This document shows positions 1 to 7,292 of a DNA stretch of 9,544 bases, one piece after another. The stretch is taken from positions 1 to 9,544 of the forward strand of contig JAYEHK010000157.1 in the NCBI GenBank assembly GCA_034659475.1, read 5' to 3'. Every line of letters begins with the position of its first letter. Positions within the stretch are counted from its first letter, which is position 1. A model generated the notes under the pieces. The model was not told where the DNA came from and did not search any database. It saw nothing but the letters and a program-made list of their open reading frames with translations. Made by a program: the position numbers and the translations under genes. The stretch comes from JAYEHK01 sp034659475. GTDB taxonomy: Bacteria > Bacillota > Syntrophomonadia > Syntrophomonadales > Syntrophomonadaceae.

Positions 1-112
1 GCTCGATAAAGCAAGTTGAGTTGCCAATATGGATTTAGTCTAAAAACCAGTTCTATTAGTTCTTTGAGGCTATCAGAGTATTCAGGGAATCCAGGTTTTG
101 CGGGGTGCGAAA
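1..112 (-). other. Open frame running off the left edge, unidentified
   Basis: Read leftwards on the minus strand, one frame stays open from a TAA near 115 to the window edge. It gives peptide such as KPGFPEYSDSLKELIELVF and then RLNPYWQLNLLYR. No ATG start or convincing ribosome site is visible. The peptide has a protein-like composition but I do not recognise it. It could be the start of a gene or of an insertion sequence outside the window. The remaining bases up to 183 are AT-rich spacer downstream of the regulator pseudogene. Confidence 0.2.
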
Positions 113-183
113 CTTAAGTTATTATTTATTTAAAGAATTTTTAATTTTTTATTATCGAAAACAGCCTTTCTTTGTGAATGATC

Positions 184-920
184 TTATTCTAAGTAATTAT
201 AAATAGTGTATCTAGTAGATACGCCTAAAGCTAAAGCCGCTTTATCTGTACTCCCCTTAATTAGAAATGCGTCTTTTATATCCAATAACCCCACTATTTC
301 CATTTTGTCTTTCTTTTTCATGTCTTCAACGGAAATGCCTTTAGCTGTTATTAGCTGATTAAATATCGTATCCAGAATTTTGATAACATCAGTTGGAAAA
401 AATTCAGTGTTTTCTTCTTGATTGTCTGAATTGTTAAAAGTAGTGATTTGTTCTAAATGAATAATTAAAGTTGTTCTATTGTAATTAATACATAGAGAAC
501 CGATAATTTCATCTTTAAATTTTCTAATATAAACTGTAGATGCCTTTAAGATAATACCATCTTGGGTCACATTGGTTTATAACCAATTAAATCTTCGCAA
601 CTGTTACTATGATTTCTTAATTTTTCTAAAACAAAATTAGTTACAGGTCCACCGATTTTACGATTTGTCACATTACCAGCCACATAAATTATAGAAGTCT
701 CAGGTTTGCACAAATCATGAACCACGGCCTATCAATATTTGCCAAAAGTCCCAACAACAGCAGTAGCAATCTTAATTATTTCGTGAAAAATAACGCTATT
801 ACAAAGATCTCTATTATCTGCAAGTTTATCTGCAAGTTCTATAGATTTATATAATAATTTATCTAATTCGGCATCGTTTTCAATCACTACAATTCCCTTT
901 ATAAATATAGTATTACACAT
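184..920 (-). pseudogene. YheO/DauR-type transcriptional regulator, broken
   Basis: The conceptual protein of about 240 residues matches the layout of YheO/DauR regulators: an N-terminal PAS-like YheO domain and a C-terminal helix-turn-helix. The N-terminal part (732-920) ends in GTFGKY and meets TGA and TAG in tandem at 729-734. The same frame then continues as AVVHDLCKPETSI and VTNRKIGGPV, typical of the YheO domain, to a TGA just before 570. A shift of frame there leads into TQDGIILKASTVYIR and IIGSLCINYN, then the HTH helix ALGVSTRYTIYNYLE at the end. The family contains repressors and regulators of amino-acid or sulfur metabolism in the cytoplasm, but the ligand cannot be told here. Two stops plus one frameshift make it a pseudogene unless they are sequencing errors. 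The gene is far more AT-rich than everything to its right and is probably the only host gene in the window. The start at 920 has no strong ribosome site; a GTG near 884, preceded by AAGGGA, is an alternative. Confidence 0.8.
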
Positions 921-939
921 TAATTTGAAAAGTCCTGCT

Positions 940-965
940 AATATATTAAAATTTTTTAATATATT
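940..965. promoter_or_regulatory. AT-only palindrome upstream of the regulator
   Basis: AATATATTAAAA at 940-951 is mirrored exactly by TTTTAATATATT at 954-965, with two T between. It lies 20 to 45 bases upstream of the minus-strand start at 920, where an operator or promoter would be expected. A self-binding operator for the regulator is possible. The region is so AT-rich that a chance palindrome is not excluded. Confidence 0.35.
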
Positions 966-1049
966 TAACGATTTTTGTTAAAAATTTTTTTATATTCTTT
1001 ACTAAATCAAGTAAGCAGCTAAATATTTAAGTAAGATTAATTCCCCGCT

Positions 1050-1382
1050 TTAGCTCTCAAAATGATCGTTAAACAAAAAAGCATTTTTACACCCCTTTCT
1101 TTTAACCATAGAAAAGTCATTCTTCAGCCCTTGTTCTGCGTAATGATTGATAATTCTCCATAGTCTCGTATCATGTTCTTTGCAGATTCTGAACAGTGCA
1201 GCAATTGGCATCTCCCGGTTTAAAACCATTTCCTTTTTTTCAAACAGAAGTGTGAAACCACTCCCGGGCCCACACCAGGGGACGTTAACCTTTAATATCC
1301 CGCAATCACCCTTACAAGTCACTTGGGAAACACTGGCTATTATATAGGCTTGATATTGAAAAAAGTCCAACTGGCACCATTC
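1050..1382 (-). pseudogene. ISL3-family transposase fragment
   Basis: About 110 residues match the region of ISL3-family transposases that follows the zinc-binding N-terminus. Visible family features are LDFFQYQAYI, the block VPWCGPGSGFTLLFEKKEM, then LNREMPIAALFRI and EHDTRLWRIINHY. The DDE catalytic part that should follow is missing. The frame degenerates after KNDFSMVKRKG and stops at 1050. The match to the family continues a few codons upstream of the ATG at 1370, to about 1382, so the fragment lacks both ends. A complete ISL3 transposase has around 400 residues, so only about a quarter is left. The upstream end abuts the ATPase fragment on the other strand, which marks a junction between two unrelated elements. 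Confidence 0.75.
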
Positions 1383-1399
1383 AGCGATATCTGTATCGT

Positions 1400-1660
1400 A
1401 TGCCTTGGCTCCGGATTTCCCGCTTGAATTATCTCAAGGATGTCCGGGGTATCGGCGTATTTACTGCCCCGCCCGGAATGGGGAAATCTTATGTGTTACG
1501 TTGCTTTGCTAAGGAATTGAATCCTAACCTGTATCAGATAATGTATATTTGTCTTTCCACTGTCAGTGTATCTGAATTCTACCGCCAGTTCTGTACTATG
1601 CCGGGCATTGATGCGCGCGGATGAAAGACGGATATGTTCAAAGCTGTTCAACCTGCATTC
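1400..1660 (+). pseudogene. ExeA/TniB-like transposition ATPase fragment
   Basis: The frame encodes RISRLNYLKDVRGIGVF followed by TAPPGMGKSYVLRCF, whose PPGMGKS is a Walker A (P-loop) motif. LNPNLYQIMYICLSTVSVSE then follows. This matches the AAA ATPases (ExeA/TniB-like) encoded beside some transposases and integrases, which help to choose or activate target DNA. An in-frame TGA at 1622-1624 interrupts the gene; the same frame continues as KTDMFKAVQ as in the family, then ends at TAA near 1661. The N-terminal tens of residues, Walker B and the rest are absent. It is a remnant of about 85 codons, wedged between the ISL3 fragment and the left end of an IS1634-like element. The exact parent element cannot be told. 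Confidence 0.7.
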
Positions 1661-1735
1661 CCGGAATAATGTAACGATAAAATCGCTACAAACGCAGTAA
1701 TTATCACATTTTTAGGGCATTTTCTATGGGCTTTA

Positions 1736-1769
1736 TCATCGTTACATTTCACATTATATGTAACGATGA
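1736..1769. repeat. 12-bp inverted repeat before the transposase
   Basis: TCATCGTTACAT (1736-1747) and its exact complement ATGTAACGATGA (1758-1769) flank a 10-base loop. The right arm ends 16 bases before the ATG at 1786. A third copy of ATGTAACGAT lies at 1669-1678, in the same direction as the right arm. The repeat could be a transposase binding site, a transcript hairpin that shields the transposase start, or both. This is seen in sequence; the role is inferred. Confidence 0.6.
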
Positions 1770-1785
1770 ATTGGGGTAAATACAT

Positions 1786-3250
1786 ATGACGGCTATCGTA
1801 TATCAGACCAATAAACAAACAAGGATTACTTACGCATACGAATCTGTCTTTTACTGGGACAGAGAAAAAAAGCAGTCGTGTGCAAAATGCCGATGTATCG
1901 GCAGGGTAGTTCCGGTAATGAAAGAGATCTTTCCGACTAGAAAGAAAGCCTCTTCTGAAGGAAAAACGAAAAGAGAACCAATCCCCATAACGGATGTAGC
2001 ACGCGGTTTTTATGGTGCGACTTATCTCTTCGATGCTATCAATGAGAAACTTGGAATAATAGCGAATTTAAAGAAATGCTTTCCTGACACCTACAAACAG
2101 ATTTTGTCTACAGCCTATTATCTCATCCTGGAAGACAAGAACTCATTGAGCCAGTTCCCCAGACAGCCACCCACAATCATCCCTACGGGAAGAATATTCC
2201 TTCACAGAGGAGTAGCGAATTGTTCGCTTCCATTACCGAAGAATCAAAGGAGCACTTCTGCCGCCTTCAGGGAAAACGACGAGCAGAACAGGAATATTGG
2301 GCATATGATACCACATTCATCCCAAGTTATTCCAAGTGCCTGCGACAAGTCCGATACGGTGTAAACAAAGATTATGAACCACTGCCACAGATTAATATTG
2401 CTATGCTTTTCGGAGAACAATCAAACTTGCCCTTTTATTACCGCAAACTGGTGGGGAACATTTCGGATGTCAAGACGGTTCAGCATCTTCTGACTGATAT
2501 GGATTTTCTTGGCTATAACAAAGTGAAACTGGTCATGGATCGCGGATTTTACAGTGAAGCCAATATCAATAACCTGTATAAAAACCATCTGAAATTCCTG
2601 ATTGTAACTAAAACATCTTTAAGCTTCGTAAAGTCTGAACTGGATCATGCACGGGATAGCATCCGTACTTGAACTAACTACAGTCAGCAATATGATCTAT
2701 ACGCCTATTCCACGCCTATAAAATGGTCTTATTCGCAAGAACGCCCGTATAAAGACGATGTTGTAAAAGGTGAATGGCGTATGTATCTCCACATATATTA
2801 CAACGCAGAGAAAGCTGTAGAGGATGAAAGAAATCTCCATACCCTGTTAGGCACCCTTCAGGCAGAACTGGAAAGTGGCAAACGGAATCCGGATCACGAG
2901 AAGCAATATGCAAAATATTTCAATATTAAAGCCACACCGGTCAGGAGCACTAAAGTCATTGCCAAAGAAGAAGTCATTGTAGAAGCAAAGAAAAATTATG
3001 GCTTCTTCGTACTGCTCAGTAATGAGATCAAGGACCCAGTCAAAGCCTTAAAAATTTATCGAAATAAAGGTCTAGTGGAAAAGGCCTTTGGAAATTTCAA
3101 AGAGCGACTGCATTTTAATCGTTCCGCTGTTTCTTCTGACCTGAGCCTTGATGGGAAGCTGTTCGTAGAATTCCTGGCTCTGATCTATCTTTCTTATATC
3201 AAAAAGCAAATGCAAGAAAACAATCTATTCGAACAATACATAATGCAACT
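1786..3250 (+). pseudogene. IS1634-like (IS4 superfamily) transposase, broken
   Basis: The assembled protein resembles IS1634-type DDE transposases, which cut and join the ends of their element. Catalytic candidates are Asp in EYWAYDTTFIPSYS (near 2310), Asp in LVMDRGFYSEANI (near 2540) and Glu in VEKAFGNFKERL (near 3085). The typical GFFVLLSNEIKDPVKAL and IYRNK precede the Glu. The start at 1786 gives MTAIVYQTNKQTR. The frame shifts near 2165: after NSLSQFPR the match continues one frame over as THNHPYGKNIPSQRSSEL. An in-frame TGA at 2670-2672 follows ARDSIRT and the same frame continues as TNYSQQYDLYAYS. The family match stops at about LFEQYIMQL (3250). The open frame carries on to 3341 but only by reading recombinase DNA in the wrong frame, so those last 30 codons are not transposase. 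With one frameshift, one nonsense codon and a lost C-terminus it is dead. Confidence 0.8.
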
Positions 3251-3886
3251 GATAAGTTTCCAGAGGAAACAACCATCACGAGAGAAATGGGCACGGCATG
3301 GATTTAGTCAAAACCAAGTGAACATCCCAACGGCCTTTTAAGGCGTGTTACACCAGTAAGACAGCTTGTTAAATATATGAATGGAATTGGCCATGCTGCT
3401 TACATCCTCCTAGGTCATGTGCCGGATAAACAAATCAAATATGAAGCGCATATTTATACCGATGTTGAATTGAAAGCGTTCTTTAACGCAATTGACCGTT
3501 GCCCGGCTTCACCATTTTCGCCAACCAGGAAGTATGTCATACCAGTCATTTTCCGTATACTCTATTGCTGCAGACTGCGTTCTTCAGAAGCGCGCCTGCT
3601 GAAAAAGGAAGAAATCGACCTTCAAACCGGAAAGATAACTATCCGGGAATCCAAAGGCTGGAAAGCACGGATTGTAGTTATGAGTGATGACCTGTTGGAA
3701 GTATGCAGAGAATACGATTCCATCATGGAATCTATGTTCCCAGGCAGACAGGTGTTTTTCCCGAACAAAGACAGAAACTGTTTTAGCCAATCAATACTTG
3801 CCTGCTGGTTCCATGAGTTTTGGGACAGACTGCCCTAATCCCGGACGGTCACAGGAAATCCCGCCAGAGTCCATGATTTTCGTTAT
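3242..3886 (+). pseudogene. RitB-type tyrosine recombinase fragment (third RIT)
   Basis: This is the middle of a RitB-type tyrosine recombinase. It lines up with the intact RitB over both domains. DKFPEETTITREMGTAWI corresponds to YFPNVSELSQDMVDLWC, TPVRQLVKYM to YPVVSFIRYL, and HIYTDVELKAFFNAI to HAFTEAELQKFFTAC. Box I Arg is present in CRLRSSEARLL (CGT at 3578-3580). The beta-hairpin Lys lies in ESKGWKARIVVM, and box II begins as RVHDFR. Two in-frame stops break it: TAG at 3305-3307 and TAA at 3836-3838; homology continues in the same frame past both. The 5' end is cut by the IS1634-like element. The 3' end stops at the box II Arg codon (3881-3883), where the intact RIT element begins. The C-terminal His and Tyr of the active site are gone. 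Confidence 0.8.
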
Positions 3887-3912
3887 CCGTACATAAATAA
3901 AATCCGAACCTT
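3879..3912. repeat. Left terminal inverted repeat of the RIT element
   Basis: It runs TTCGTTATCCGTACAT and then the 18-base motif AAATAAAATCCGAACCTT (3895-3912). The exact complement is at 7293-7326. The first bases coincide with the Phe-Arg codons of the interrupted recombinase on the + strand, so the true element end lies a few bases inside. Confidence 0.9.
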
Positions 3913-3950
3913 TCGCCAAAAACTCGATAATCAAAGAAAGTTCCGAGCAA

Positions 3951-3968
3951 AAGGTTCGGATAATATTT
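3951..3968. repeat. Inner inverted copy of the end motif, left
   Basis: AAGGTTCGGATAATATTT is the inverted copy, with two mismatches, of the 18-base motif at 3895-3912; 38 bases separate them. It overlaps the stop codon of ritC by two bases. The pair can fold as a long stem-loop in DNA or RNA. It is probably a recombinase binding site at the element end and may also end transcription. Confidence 0.75.
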
Positions 3969-5007
3969 ACCGCTTCATCGCTCGCACACCGCAGAACATG
4001 GACAAGCTGCCGTCTGCGTTGCGCCACTTTTTAGGTGTGGATTTGTCGTCTTCGAGCGTTGCCAAAGCCTTTGCCTCCTGCTCGGTGGTTATATCTAAAT
4101 AAACCATCGTCGTTTGAAGCTGGGCATGATCAAGGAGGAAGGATATTTGGACGATGTTCATGCCGTCCTCCAACCAGTGAGAGGCTTTGGCGTGGCGAAG
4201 CTGATGGGCGTGAATGTCTGCGGTAACTTCGCCGCATACTGACCGCGCCGCTTGTGCGTGCTTGCGAAGCTGTTTGTTCACGGCATTCTGGCTCATCTTC
4301 CCTGTAGAGCCCGTGTTCCTTGAGTAGAACACGAAAGATGACGGATTAGGTGCTGACCCGTGAGAATCCTTGATGTACGCCCTAAGGTGGGCTGTGGCCT
4401 TTGGCAACAAATACAGCGTTCGGATTTTGCTCCTCTTGTCGATGACTGTGATGTTTGGCTTATCAACATCCAAGTGCAGTTGTTCAACTTTCATAGACAA
4501 TATTTCGTCTATCCGTGCGGCGGTGCTGTACATGACGACCATCAAGGCAATATCCCTGCGACCAGCCTTTGTAGTCGGATCAGGAGCTTCAAGTAAGGCA
4601 CTCACTGCTTTTTTACTCATGCCGGTCACTTTTTTGGCGTATACCTTTTTTCGCTCTATCCGTGACGCGGCCTGCGACAAGTGAAGGTACGAAACGTCTC
4701 TGTCGCCGAGGTACTTGAGAAAAGCCCTAAGCGAAGCCAACCGATTGTTGCATGTTTCAGGGCTGCACATACGACTCTCTATCAGCCAAACAAGCCATTC
4801 CTCAATGTTAAGGGCGCAAAAGCAAGCACCGTTGAGAGTGCTTGAATTTATGTCTTTTTCCGTTTCAAGAAAGCCGACATACAAACTGAGCGTATCACTA
4901 TACGCTTTCAATGTGTGGGCGCTCCTGGTCTTCTGGGAAGGAACATATTTGTTTAGAAAAGCGTTAATGTGCCTCGCAATAACGACGGACTCGTTAGTAG
5001 CTCTCAT
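3967..5007 (-). CDS. ritC: RitC tyrosine recombinase
   Basis: A site-specific recombinase of 346 residues and the last gene of the trio. An N-terminal core-binding (SAM-like) domain covers about residues 5-115, with SAHTLKAYSDTLSLYVGFL and CNNRLASLRAFLKYLGD. The catalytic domain follows from about 130. The active-site set is complete: Arg165 (STAARIDEIL), Lys194 (KRSKIRTLYL), His268-x-x-Arg271 (HQLRH), His294 (LLDHAQ) and nucleophile Tyr303 (TTMVYLDI), nine residues after His294 as usual. The ATG at 5007 is chosen because it overlaps the ritB stop by 14 bases and has GGAG about 9 bases upstream. An ATG at 5157 would need 50 extra residues that only read ritB backwards in frame terms. Overlap implies translational coupling. 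It should act with RitA and RitB on the element ends; its individual role is not evident. Confidence 0.92.
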   Translation of the reverse strand: MRATNESVVIARHINAFLNKYVPSQKTRSAHTLKAYSDTLSLYVGFLETEKDINSSTLNGACFCALNIEEWLVWLIESRMCSPETCNNRLASLRAFLKYLGDRDVSYLHLSQAASRIERKKVYAKKVTGMSKKAVSALLEAPDPTTKAGRRDIALMVVMYSTAARIDEILSMKVEQLHLDVDKPNITVIDKRSKIRTLYLLPKATAHLRAYIKDSHGSAPNPSSFVFYSRNTGSTGKMSQNAVNKQLRKHAQAARSVCGEVTADIHAHQLRHAKASHWLEDGMNIVQISFLLDHAQLQTTMVYLDITTEQEAKALATLEDDKSTPKKWRNADGSLSMFCGVRAMKR

Positions 5008-5959
5008 AGTCCATCTCCGGGATGACATCGCCCTCGTCGGTTTGAGCTTCAATGATGTCGGCCAGTCCAGGAACAAGCGAATAGTAGTATTTCGTGCTTT
5101 CCAAAACGCTATGCCCCATGCTCTTGCTAAGGTAAAGCAGTTTCGCATTAAAATCAAACCCTACGCCCATCCAACCGTTGATGTTCTCAATGGCATAATT
5201 ATGTCGGAGTTCGTATGGGACAACGTATCCGCAGTTATGCTGACGCCACATTTTATGGAAATTTCGTTGTACCCAGGATGCTCTGTGGAAGCCTCCGTTT
5301 CTTTTTCTGGCAGGAAAGAAGTAGACCCGGTTCGGGTACATTTTATCAATAGCGTCATCGTACTGCCGCATCAATAAAAGCATAGAATCATGCAGCACAA
5401 CATAATGCTGTGTATGACCCTTGGAGTAGTGTATGTCCACAACACCGCTGTCAAGGTCAACGTCTTCACGCATCAGCGTCCGTGCCTCATTCGTTCGGAT
5501 TCCACTTGAGTACAGCAGCCGGAAGAATACGGGGACTGTTATCCGCCGTGACAACTGCTCTTCTGTGGGCGGATCGGCGGATATTGAGTCACAAGCCGTA
5601 AAGAACTTCTGTAGTTCCGCTTCAGTAAACGCGTGTGGGATATAGTCGCTCGGCTCTTTTCGTGGTACTGTTGGCTCCGTAACAGCAGTCATCCCGCGTT
5701 TACGCAAATAACGTATGAAGCTGACAACAGGATATATTCTAGATCGGCATGAATTGTTTGCTTCCGTTTCGCGCTGGGCGCACCATAAATCCACCATGTC
5801 CTGTGACAACTCAGAAACATTGGGAAAATACTTATCACAATATTTGCCGAACAGATTTAGATTAACTTCGTAAGAGGCTTCATTCCAACGTCCAGAAGCC
5901 TTCCGAAAGGCAACAAACGCACGAATGAGCGGTGCAATGGAGGATATGAACTCACTCAT
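4994..5959 (-). CDS. ritB: RitB tyrosine recombinase
   Basis: A tyrosine recombinase of 321 residues and the middle gene. The core-binding domain covers about residues 1-100 (SYEVNLNLFGKYCDKYF, YPVVSFIRYLRKRG) and the catalytic domain 105-300. Active-site residues are Arg155 (SSGIRTNEARTL), Lys180 (HYSKGHTQHYVV), Arg252 (YELRH), His283 (SMGHSV) and Tyr292 in the run TKYYYS, nine residues after His283. The first His of the usual HxxR box is replaced by Tyr249, whereas both RitB-type fragments flanking the element keep His there. The ATG at 5959 overlaps the ritA stop (ATGAGTGA) and has GGAGGGGG nine bases upstream. A TTG at 5965 is too close to that site. The C-terminal acidic tail EGDVIPEMDYESY overlaps the start of ritC. 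Confidence 0.92.
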   Translation of the reverse strand: MSEFISSIAPLIRAFVAFRKASGRWNEASYEVNLNLFGKYCDKYFPNVSELSQDMVDLWCAQRETEANNSCRSRIYPVVSFIRYLRKRGMTAVTEPTVPRKEPSDYIPHAFTEAELQKFFTACDSISADPPTEEQLSRRITVPVFFRLLYSSGIRTNEARTLMREDVDLDSGVVDIHYSKGHTQHYVVLHDSMLLLMRQYDDAIDKMYPNRVYFFPARKRNGGFHRASWVQRNFHKMWRQHNCGYVVPYELRHNYAIENINGWMGVGFDFNAKLLYLSKSMGHSVLESTKYYYSLVPGLADIIEAQTDEGDVIPEMDYESY

Positions 5960-7202
5960 GTGCAAACACCCCCTCCGGCATTGGAAACCGTTCTATACTA
6001 AGCGCACACTCTTTGAGATGTTTAAAGTCGGCGCTGAGATATGCTTCCAGGGAATCNNNNNNNNNNGGTGACGTATGACCAAGTGCTCTGCTGATAACAG
6101 GTTGTGGGACACCGTTGCCGAGAAGCTCTGTTGCCACACGGTGGCGAAAGATGTGAAATCCCTTGCGGTCGCCAGCGCTTTGTCTGATGTTTGCGGCCTT
6201 CATTATCTTGTTGGAAATGTTGCCGATGCTTCCGCTCAACAAACGACCATATGGCCGATTTTCAGAGATAAATATGAATTCACACTCGGTTTCCGGGCGT
6301 TCGGACACAAGATAGTCATAGACGGCATTGCCTACGATAACAGAAAGCGGCAACTCAAGGGGAACGCCAGTCTTCTGCTGTTTGATCCAGATTAGCTCTT
6401 TTTCCCAATCAATATCATTGACTTTCAGACCTGCAATGTCACAGCAACGTAGCCCGGTATAAAGAACTAGTGAACCAACCGCTCTGTCTCTGAGCGAAAG
6501 CCTCGAATACTCATTTTCGAGAGCCTGTTTTATCTGAGCCGTTTCATCCGGCTTCAAATACTGGATGTTCTTGCGGTGTTCGCGCAATTCAGGCAGGTAA
6601 GCCAGTATTCTCGTAAACTCAGAGCATTCAGGGTTCTCCCTTATACAGGCTTTGAGAACTGCTGCGATGTCTTTTTTGTATGAGCAGCTCCGGCGCAGTG
6701 TGTCGTCCTCGCCAATGAAAACAGATAACACATCCGCCTCTGTAATCGCACCGAGAGTATTAATGCCTTTCTGCTGTAAAGTGTACAAAAAACTCGCGCC
6801 GTGACTCGCTTCGCATATGATCGTAGTCGCCTTCTTGTTCCGCCTGCTTTCTGATGCCCGGTAACAGTCAACTACCGCTTTGAACTCCGGCAACAACAAG
6901 TGATACTGGCCACGCTTGATGACCTGCTGCCGATGCCGTCCATCAGGGTACTGACCACGATTGTCAAAGCGCTCAATAATACCAAGGCAATTTAGTATGT
7001 TTCGCAGATAGCTTCGGGAAGTTGATTTATCCGCGTACTCTTGATAAATATCCTTGTACGACGTCCAACCATTTGAATCCGCTTTGGAGAGAATGTGGTT
7101 TATCTCGCGCCGCACTTTTATTATATATGTGGCGCTATAACCAGCCCTTTCCATATAGTCGATTAGTTTGGGATAATTAACCCTTAGATTTTGTGTATTC
7201 AT
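5952..7202 (-). CDS. ritA: RitA tyrosine recombinase
   Basis: The first and longest recombinase of the trio, 416 codons as given with the N run inside. An N-terminal segment (about 1-110, NYPKLIDYMERAGYSATYII) precedes a core-binding region (about 115-210) and the catalytic domain (215-400). Catalytic residues are Arg252 (YTGLRCCDIAGL), Lys277 (KQQKTGVPLELPL), His350-x-x-Arg353 (FHIFRHRVA), His376 (SRALGHTS) and Tyr388 (DSLEAYLSADF). The N run lies between the last two; closing it to one base restores the usual nine-residue spacing and gives 413 residues. The ATG at 7202 has a perfect AGGAGGT seven bases upstream. It is transcribed with ritB and ritC. Apart from the N run the frame is intact. 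It is closely related to the fragment at the right edge of the window. Confidence 0.92.
   Translation of the reverse strand: MNTQNLRVNYPKLIDYMERAGYSATYIIKVRREINHILSKADSNGWTSYKDIYQEYADKSTSRSYLRNILNCLGIIERFDNRGQYPDGRHRQQVIKRGQYHLLLPEFKAVVDCYRASESRRNKKATTIICEASHGASFLYTLQQKGINTLGAITEADVLSVFIGEDDTLRRSCSYKKDIAAVLKACIRENPECSEFTRILAYLPELREHRKNIQYLKPDETAQIKQALENEYSRLSLRDRAVGSLVLYTGLRCCDIAGLKVNDIDWEKELIWIKQQKTGVPLELPLSVIVGNAVYDYLVSERPETECEFIFISENRPYGRLLSGSIGNISNKIMKAANIRQSAGDRKGFHIFRHRVATELLGNGVPQPVISRALGHTSXXXXDSLEAYLSADFKHLKECALSIERFPMPEGVFAHE
6057..6066. other. Assembly gap (10 N) inside ritA
   Basis: Ten Ns separate GGTGACGTATG on the right from GGAATC on the left, inside the codons between the last active-site His and the Tyr of RitA. 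Tyrosine recombinases keep nine residues between them, as RitB, RitC and the second RitA-type gene here do. That spacing is obtained if one base is missing, so the ten Ns are a placeholder. The sequence to the right of the gap is repeated, inverted, at the right end of the window. Confidence 0.9.
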
Positions 7203-7217
7203 CTGTACACCTCCTGC
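7203..7217 (-). promoter_or_regulatory. Strong ribosome site of ritA
   Basis: On the minus strand AGGAGGTGTACAGATG places a full Shine-Dalgarno seven bases from the start codon. It fixes the ritA start and suggests efficient translation once transcribed. Confidence 0.8.
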
Positions 7218-7221
7218 TCGG

Positions 7222-7249
7222 AGTATACAGCGTGAAAATAAAATCCAAA
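7222..7249 (-). promoter_or_regulatory. Candidate promoter of ritABC overlapping the inner end motif
   Basis: On the minus strand TTTGGA (7244-7249) and TATACT (7222-7227) are 16 bases apart and end 20 bases before the start codon. The -35 lies inside the inner end motif at 7236-7253, so a recombinase bound there would block it. The promoter is inferred from sequence only. Confidence 0.45.
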
Positions 7250-7253
7250 CCTT
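7236..7253. repeat. Inner inverted copy of the end motif, right
   Basis: AAATAAAATCCAAACCTT differs at one base from the 18-base motif whose outer copy lies inverted at 7293-7310. The gap is 39 bases, against 38 at the other end. The matching geometry at both ends supports a recombinase binding site rather than chance. Confidence 0.8.
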
Positions 7254-7292
7254 TTCTATTGGGAAAAGGCTTATAATTACGCTGTTTTATTG

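Larger units (their letters stand above)
1669..3250 (+). mobile_element. IS1634-like insertion sequence, right end lost
   Basis: The element is inferred from its transposase and from the sequence ATGTAACGATA at 1669-1679, just where the ATPase fragment ends and copied again in the hairpin before the transposase start. No inverted copy of this left end is found near the 3' side. Instead the transposase runs straight into recombinase sequence at about 3242-3250. The right end therefore seems deleted or replaced. The exact left boundary is uncertain by tens of bases. Confidence 0.5.

Noticed and set aside
1147..1347. A small + strand gene opposite the ISL3 fragment
   Set aside because: It is a shadow of the transposase fragment, with no ribosome site and no recognisable domain.
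1669..3360. Complete inverted ends for the IS1634-like element
   Set aside because: Only TGTAAC of the left end recurs near 3350, which is too short; the transposase itself is truncated there, so a true right end is not supported.
184..3838. A reassigned stop codon or systematic readthrough
   Set aside because: TAA, TAG and TGA all interrupt frames, some together with frameshifts and lost catalytic residues, while the intact genes end normally at TGA and TAA.
5008..5157. A longer ritC starting at 5157
   Set aside because: The extra 50 residues read ritB DNA in another frame and resemble nothing; the ATG at 5007 has a ribosome site and the overlap typical of the trio.
4715..5377. A 220-residue + strand open frame across ritC and ritB
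   Set aside because: It is antisense to two well-supported recombinase genes, has no family resemblance, and its frame stays open only because of the coding bias of the other strand.
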